DNA of 64,000 bases from Gonapodya prolifera JEL478 (taxonomy: Eukaryota > Monoblepharomycota > Monoblepharidomycetes > Monoblepharidales > Gonapodyaceae). Within the stretch, counting starts at the first letter, position 1. Each line of letters opens with the position of its first letter. This document shows positions 59,694 through 64,000 of this stretch, one piece after another. Below the pieces are notes generated by a model. The model was not told the DNA's origin. It searched no databases and saw only the letters and a list, made by a program, of their open reading frames with translations. The DNA lies in assembly GCA_001574975.1 (NCBI GenBank), contig KQ965799.1, positions 186,001 through 250,000 on the forward strand. Reading direction: 5' to 3'. A program made the translations under genes and the position numbers.

Positions 59694-60960
59694 GAAAAGG
59701 AAAAGCAGGCAAGATTCAAGATTTTTTATTTGATCCAGAGGGTATGAAACATGACTCAGCAAAGATATTCTTCCAAAAAGAGGGTTGCCCGCACCGACAG
59801 AAACGTATCAAAGTTCATGATCAACAAACCTGCCACGACCCCCCTCTCTGTGGGAGTGGCACTGTTACCATGATTGGTGCCATTGCCCTGGGACGGTACA
59901 TTCGACATCATACTGGACCGGAAAGACGGGCAGCTCGCGCTTGCCTGGGCAATAAGTAATAGTGTGCCATTGTTGACTGATGTTGTAATCATCCAAGTAC
60001 AAGCATAGCCTCTCTACCTACAGACAATTTGTCTGGTAAAGCGCATAGGGAAGCGATATTTTGGGGCAAAGAGGCGTGTGAAAAGGTTTTACATGGCAGC
60101 TTCCAAAATCCACCAAGCTCTGAAACCGTTTGAGGGCAAAGAGGAAATGAGCACCGTGCGTCCGAAGCATGTGTGTTGGGGGTGTCATGGCGAGCTCTCC
60201 ATTTTTTTCATCTCTCGGTAGCTCTCAAGTCCGAGAATCATAAATTTTCATAAATTTTCAGGAGGGCTAACTGTGATGGCACGTATTTCTTGCGACGCAA
60301 TAGTTTACATTCCTCGGTGAGCACAGGGCCAATATCCCCATACCAGACTCAATGATCGTCATTTCCTCGTCGGCTCCGTCTCAATGTGGCACAGAAAGAA
60401 TGGTACAGAAAGAAAACACACCAAACTAGCAAAGAGCTCGCCACGCGCCTCGCCAAGTGGCTGCACCTGCCCGCGAGTTTCGGTCATCGCAAAGGATTGC
60501 ACAGGTCTAGATTAACTTGTGGCATCTCTCTGGGTTCAATTCGCTCCATGAGTGTCCGGCATCTCTCTCACCAAAAGAATCTGATCGCTACATCATCTGC
60601 TGACCCTGCAGCCACAAACTCGGGATAATGATTTTTGAGGGTTGAAGTGGGTCCAGTCCAGTCCAGGCCTAGCGGTCTTGAGTGATCTAATCCCAATCGC
60701 TTTTGTGTCGAAAAGGTATCGGAAATGCCAGTGGACGACAGGTGGCTCGAGTTCGAGCCCCTCGGAAGCACACGAAGACCGATAAGAAAGGGGGCAAAAT
60801 GGGGCAAAGGCTCCAGTCGGCGGGGAGGCTGGTTCCGAAGTGCGAGACAAGCTGGTTAGGAGTCGTCCAGTTGTGAGATGGTTGTGGCAATGATGGAGGG
60901 CACTCGACGGGAGGGGACGAAACGCGTTGACGTTCTGTTCGACGCCACGTCCATGCCCCA
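59694..60960. other. gene-poor stretch right of the recombinase fossil
   Basis: A minus-strand open frame at 59756-59992 matches nothing I know and may belong to the same old element. ATAAATTTTC is directly repeated near 60239-60260. No complete gene was found. Confidence 0.45.
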
Positions 60961-60967
60961 GTTTGTA

Positions 60968-61262
60968 CTGAGGTCCGCCGACACTCTCTGTTCAAAGGCA
61001 CTGCGATACTCCAGTTTACATCGAAGAGGTGCGCCAGCACTCTCACTTCGAAGCACCAATTGCTCGCTCCCGTTTGCAGCGAGGAGGTCCTCCCACACTT
61101 TTTGCTCGAATCCAGTTTACACCGAGGAGGTCCAACAATTCTTTTCTCTGGTCGAAGCCACTGCATGCGCCGGTTGGAACCATGGAGGTCCGCCTACACT
61201 CTCTGTTCGAAGACAATTCCTCGTCCCGTTTGCTCCGAGGAGTCCCACCAACACTCTTCTGT
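60968..61262. repeat. degenerate tandem repeat, about six copies of 43-59 bp
   Basis: AGGTCCGCC-like anchors occur at 60971, 61026, 61085, 61128, 61186 and 61238. Each is usually followed by ACACTCTCTGTTCGAA-like sequence and preceded by CCAGTTTACACCGAGG or similar. Open frames on both strands here translate the repeat and are not taken as genes. Confidence 0.7.
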
Positions 61263-62350
61263 CGTCTGTTCCCTTGCAACTTGCCACCCTGTTTCTCACC
61301 CTGTAATCGATTGCCCGAGAGTAAGGGGAAGCTGACACTCACCGGAACGACGCAATGTGATGTGTCACAATCTGGTGACACAAAGGACGATCGTTCTGCG
61401 CAGGAGCAGGCGTTTGTTTTCTGCCGGGGAGGGCGGTATATCGTGATGGCGGCGCTCAAACCCAGATGTAAGCAAATTGCGCGTTGAAGCACATCCACCA
61501 TTGGATCGCCCCGTGCCACTTCACCATCCCCTTGATTGAGGGCCCAAAGTCCCTGTTAGTACTTGTGGACAAAGACGGATGGTTCTTCGCAGTTCCCGGA
61601 GAAGGAATCGTAGAGTAAAGTTAAGACGAAAGCACGCATGCGGATAGATATATGCTTAGAAACGCTCGCTGATACGTGGGTAGAGCGTGTTGTCGAGGTC
61701 AAGGAACACAATTGGGTCCATACAGGATGGGGATTCGTGGGCTGCGTTCTGATGGAGATCAGCGAGATGTCTTGAAAACGAACATGGCTAATACGCTCGA
61801 CGCAGAGAGGCGCAGTAGGAAAGAAAGCCGACTCAGTTGTCGTCCGATTGGTATTCTTTCGCACATGCACGGCTCAACAAACATAGCGACCTGCCGTGCA
61901 CTCTCGCGCCTGCAATATCCGCCGCCGTCTCTGCACGCTGCGGTCAGTCTGCTGCGCATGTCCAAAGTAGCGCGTCTCTTCCGTCTCTTCCGCGACTGGG
62001 TGCTCGTGTGCCCTCTGCGGCCAGTCACGCTTCTCCCTGCGAGTGGAAGCCGCTGGCGTCCATTGATGCTCGCTGCTCTCTCCCGCGTGTCCACTCCACA
62101 AACACGATTCACAGGTCCACGCCCAAAGCACAACGTAATGCTGCACACCTGCTGTGCCAATCGACTTTCGACCCCACTCGGTGACAATCAGGTCGAGGGC
62201 TCAACGTGTTTTCGCGCGACGCGTTTTTTTTTTGCACAACTCAGGTTCATTACAACCCCGCAATGATTACCTGGACCCTGAAGGTTTCCGTGGCATCGCC
62301 AAGATCTCTCGCTCCATCGAGTTTCCATTCACGCACGCCACCGAGATTGC
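61263..62350. other. intergenic region upstream of the EXORDIUM-like gene
   Basis: Several open frames on both strands (for example 61676-62266 plus, 61759-62187 minus) overlap one another and lack family motifs. No gene is called. The last 150 bp must contain the promoter of the gene at 62351. Confidence 0.45.
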
Positions 62351-63960
62351 ATGTCTCGTGTTTCTTTCGTGCCCTTCGTGGTTGCCTTGGTGGCGGCGGT
62401 CCTCCTCCTCAATCTCACTGGACCTGGCAACGCTGCTGCTTCTTCTTCAAACGCCCTGATACACACAAAGAACAACATCACTTTCACGCCCGGCAGGAGA
62501 TCCCTCACAAAGCCCCTCACAATCTATATAAGTGAGTGTCCGAGAACGCACGCCCGGTGACCGTTGTATCGAGACGCGAGCGCAACACAGATCAAAGCGC
62601 GAGGCTCAAGCGCGATAGCGCTGACCGAGGCTGTCCGCCGATGGAGAATGACCCGCGGAGCGTATTCCCGAGAAAGAAGTATGATTGCCCGCCGGACGAC
62701 GGCACGACGCGGCCACTACGAAGGCGAACAGTATCGAGCATGGATGCATCGCTGAGTCAACTTCGCAACTCCACTCCACGTTATAGTCTGGTATGGCGCG
62801 TGGCCCGACCCCGACAAGGCCATTATCACAGACTACATCGGCGGTCTTTCCACAAGCGATTTTTGGAAAATAAATACCATGTGAGTCTCTCCTCTCTTCT
62901 CTGGATGTCTGCCATCCATTCTCAATATCAATTGCCATCGGCATCATTCTCTCGCTGACGTCAACGTCAACCGCCATCGTCATTCTTCGCTTGCTGACGT
63001 CAACCGCCATCGGTGTCATTATCTCACCGTCACCAACCGCCGTCGTCGTCGACCTGTGCCGTGTTAACCCCGTCAACGTGTGAACAGGTACTACTCGGCC
63101 GACGACACGAACCGCAAGCACATCTCGTCGTCCGTATCCCTCGGACCTTCCATCGTCGACAACTATTCCCTCGGCAAAGTCATCGATGGTTATAACAACT
63201 ACGACATCTCCAGACTCGGTAGGTGCCACTTTCATGTCCCTTCACCCTTTTCCATCGCTGCAAATGAGAAACGTATGCTTGATGACTTGCGCCGCTCAAT
63301 GACTTTTCCCCTTCAGTCTACACGTACATCTCGCAAGGAAAACTTCCCGCCGACCTCGACGGCGGCGTGTACCTGGTCCTTCTGGACAAGCACACCATCG
63401 AGGGCGAATACTGCAATTTCGGGTACTGCGGGTGTGAGTCTCCCCTTCCCTTTCGACCGTCACGTGTCCAAGGTGGCAGGTGGCAGGCGGCGCAACATGC
63501 TAAATCGCTATTTATTTCGTAACGCCGTAAAGTTCACACATCGGTCCAGTCAGACTTCATGGACGCGCGAAACAACAACCGCACCGTCAAGGGAATCGAC
63601 CCCAACTTCCCAGGTCTGTTCCTGTGACCCACCCATTCCCACTTTCCTCTTGTCATCACTCACCTGGCTCGCACTCCCCAACTCGCGTACACAGACTACG
63701 CCTATGCCTGGATCGGTCACCCCAAATCGTGCGGGTACATAAATGGCATGGCCTCGTGTGCGTGGCACAACATCCTCACCTCGCCCAACGGGAACCCGCC
63801 CGTGGACGCTATGTTGCCCCACATTGCACATGAAATCGCGGAGTCGGCGACGAATCCGGTATGTGGTGGTCGGAGGGTTGTCTTATTTATTGGGGCGAGA
63901 CTCGAAGCGTGCCGTGATCAACCTACTAGGACATATTTTTCCCGGGGTGGATGACGAGCG
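62351..63960 (+). CDS. EXORDIUM / phosphate-induced protein 1 (PHI-1) family secreted protein, 3' end outside window
   Basis: ATG 62351 gives a signal peptide (MSRVSFVPFVVALVAAVLLL). Exons 62351-62531, 62787-62880, 63088-63218 and 63317-about 63434 join in phase, then 63537 onwards. EXO-family motifs are in order: TIYIIWYGAWPDPDKAIITD, DFWKINTMYYSADD, GGVYLVLLDKHT, CNFGYCGFHTS, YAYAWIGHPKSCGYI and PHIAHEIAESATNP. The last aligns with the HELAE..TNP block of EXO/PHI-1 proteins, whose HExxE-like site looks like HEIAE here. In plants these are apoplastic growth-related proteins; their biochemical role is unknown. The gene runs to a GTATGT donor at 63859-63864, and the final exon(s) lie beyond or at the window edge. 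Intron 1 (62532-62786) carries repeat copy F. Confidence 0.82.
62560..62725 (+). repeat. GC-rich intronic repeat family, copy F (intron 1 of the EXORDIUM-like gene)
   Basis: It reads GCGCGAGGCTCAAGCGCGA, AGCGCTGACCGAGGCTGTCC, then GCCGATGGAGAATGACC and CGCGGAGCG on the sense strand. It begins about 30 nt after the donor at 62532. Orientation to the transcript matches all other copies. Confidence 0.75.
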
Positions 63961-64000
63961 ACGGAAATGAGAATGGTCGGTAGACTCTCAATGCTTTCGC

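Noticed and set aside
61676-62266. Open frames of 142-196 residues on both strands
   Set aside because: They overlap each other, lack domains, and have compositions expected from chance in GC-rich DNA.

Overview
The window is nuclear DNA from an early-diverging, zoosporic (chytrid-like) fungus. Genes are split by many short introns, mostly 50-90 nt with GTRAGT-type donors. The gene set is fungal/opisthokont: Npr3, Utp10, Rim2-type carrier, Tra1, Pan3, Swt1. A delta-tubulin gene is also present. Delta-tubulin is kept only in lineages that build basal bodies with triplet microtubules, so a flagellated life stage is likely. No bacterial operons, rRNA or tRNA genes were seen.

Layout, left to right. 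The first 17 kb is compact and strands alternate: NPR3 C-terminus (+, cut by the left edge), UTP10 (-), a CBP4/UQCC3-like bc1 assembly factor (+), a GT32-type glycosyltransferase (-), a mitochondrial pyrimidine-nucleotide carrier (+), and the SRP receptor alpha subunit (-). From 17.9 to 22.4 kb come unrecognised or decayed reading frames, a tandem exon-intron duplication and a gene-poor stretch with short duplications. From 22.4 to 31.5 kb are a proline-rich protein of unknown role (-), an SZRD1-like SUZ protein (+), a SWT1-like PIN endonuclease (-), a secreted-LRR/TM/SH3 membrane protein (+) and a small two-helix mitochondrial-type protein (-). TRA1/TRRAP fills 31.7-46.2 kb (+). Then follow delta-tubulin (-), SPF45/RBM17 (-), an RBM26/27-type CCCH-RRM protein (+), PAN3 (-) and a membrane-anchored Cys-rich protein (+). 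From 57.8 to 62.3 kb is a fossil tyrosine-recombinase element and degenerate tandem repeats. The window ends inside an EXORDIUM/PHI-1-family secreted protein (+).

Functional themes. Several neighbours act in RNA metabolism (UTP10 in 18S rRNA processing, SZRD1-like, SWT1, SPF45, RBM26/27, PAN3), but nothing suggests co-regulated clusters. The arrangement reflects compact, often divergent gene pairs; the SPF45 and RBM26/27 start codons lie only 51 bp apart.

Most unusual signal. A GC-rich repeat family (core GCTGACCGAGGCTGTCCGCC followed by GGAGGCGAATGA) occupies five oversized introns (255-490 nt) in four genes, plus one site just behind a stop codon. All six sites have the same orientation relative to the host transcript, and in the introns the repeat begins close to the 5' splice site. 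This resembles an intron-colonising or introner-like family and is the best candidate here for something undescribed.
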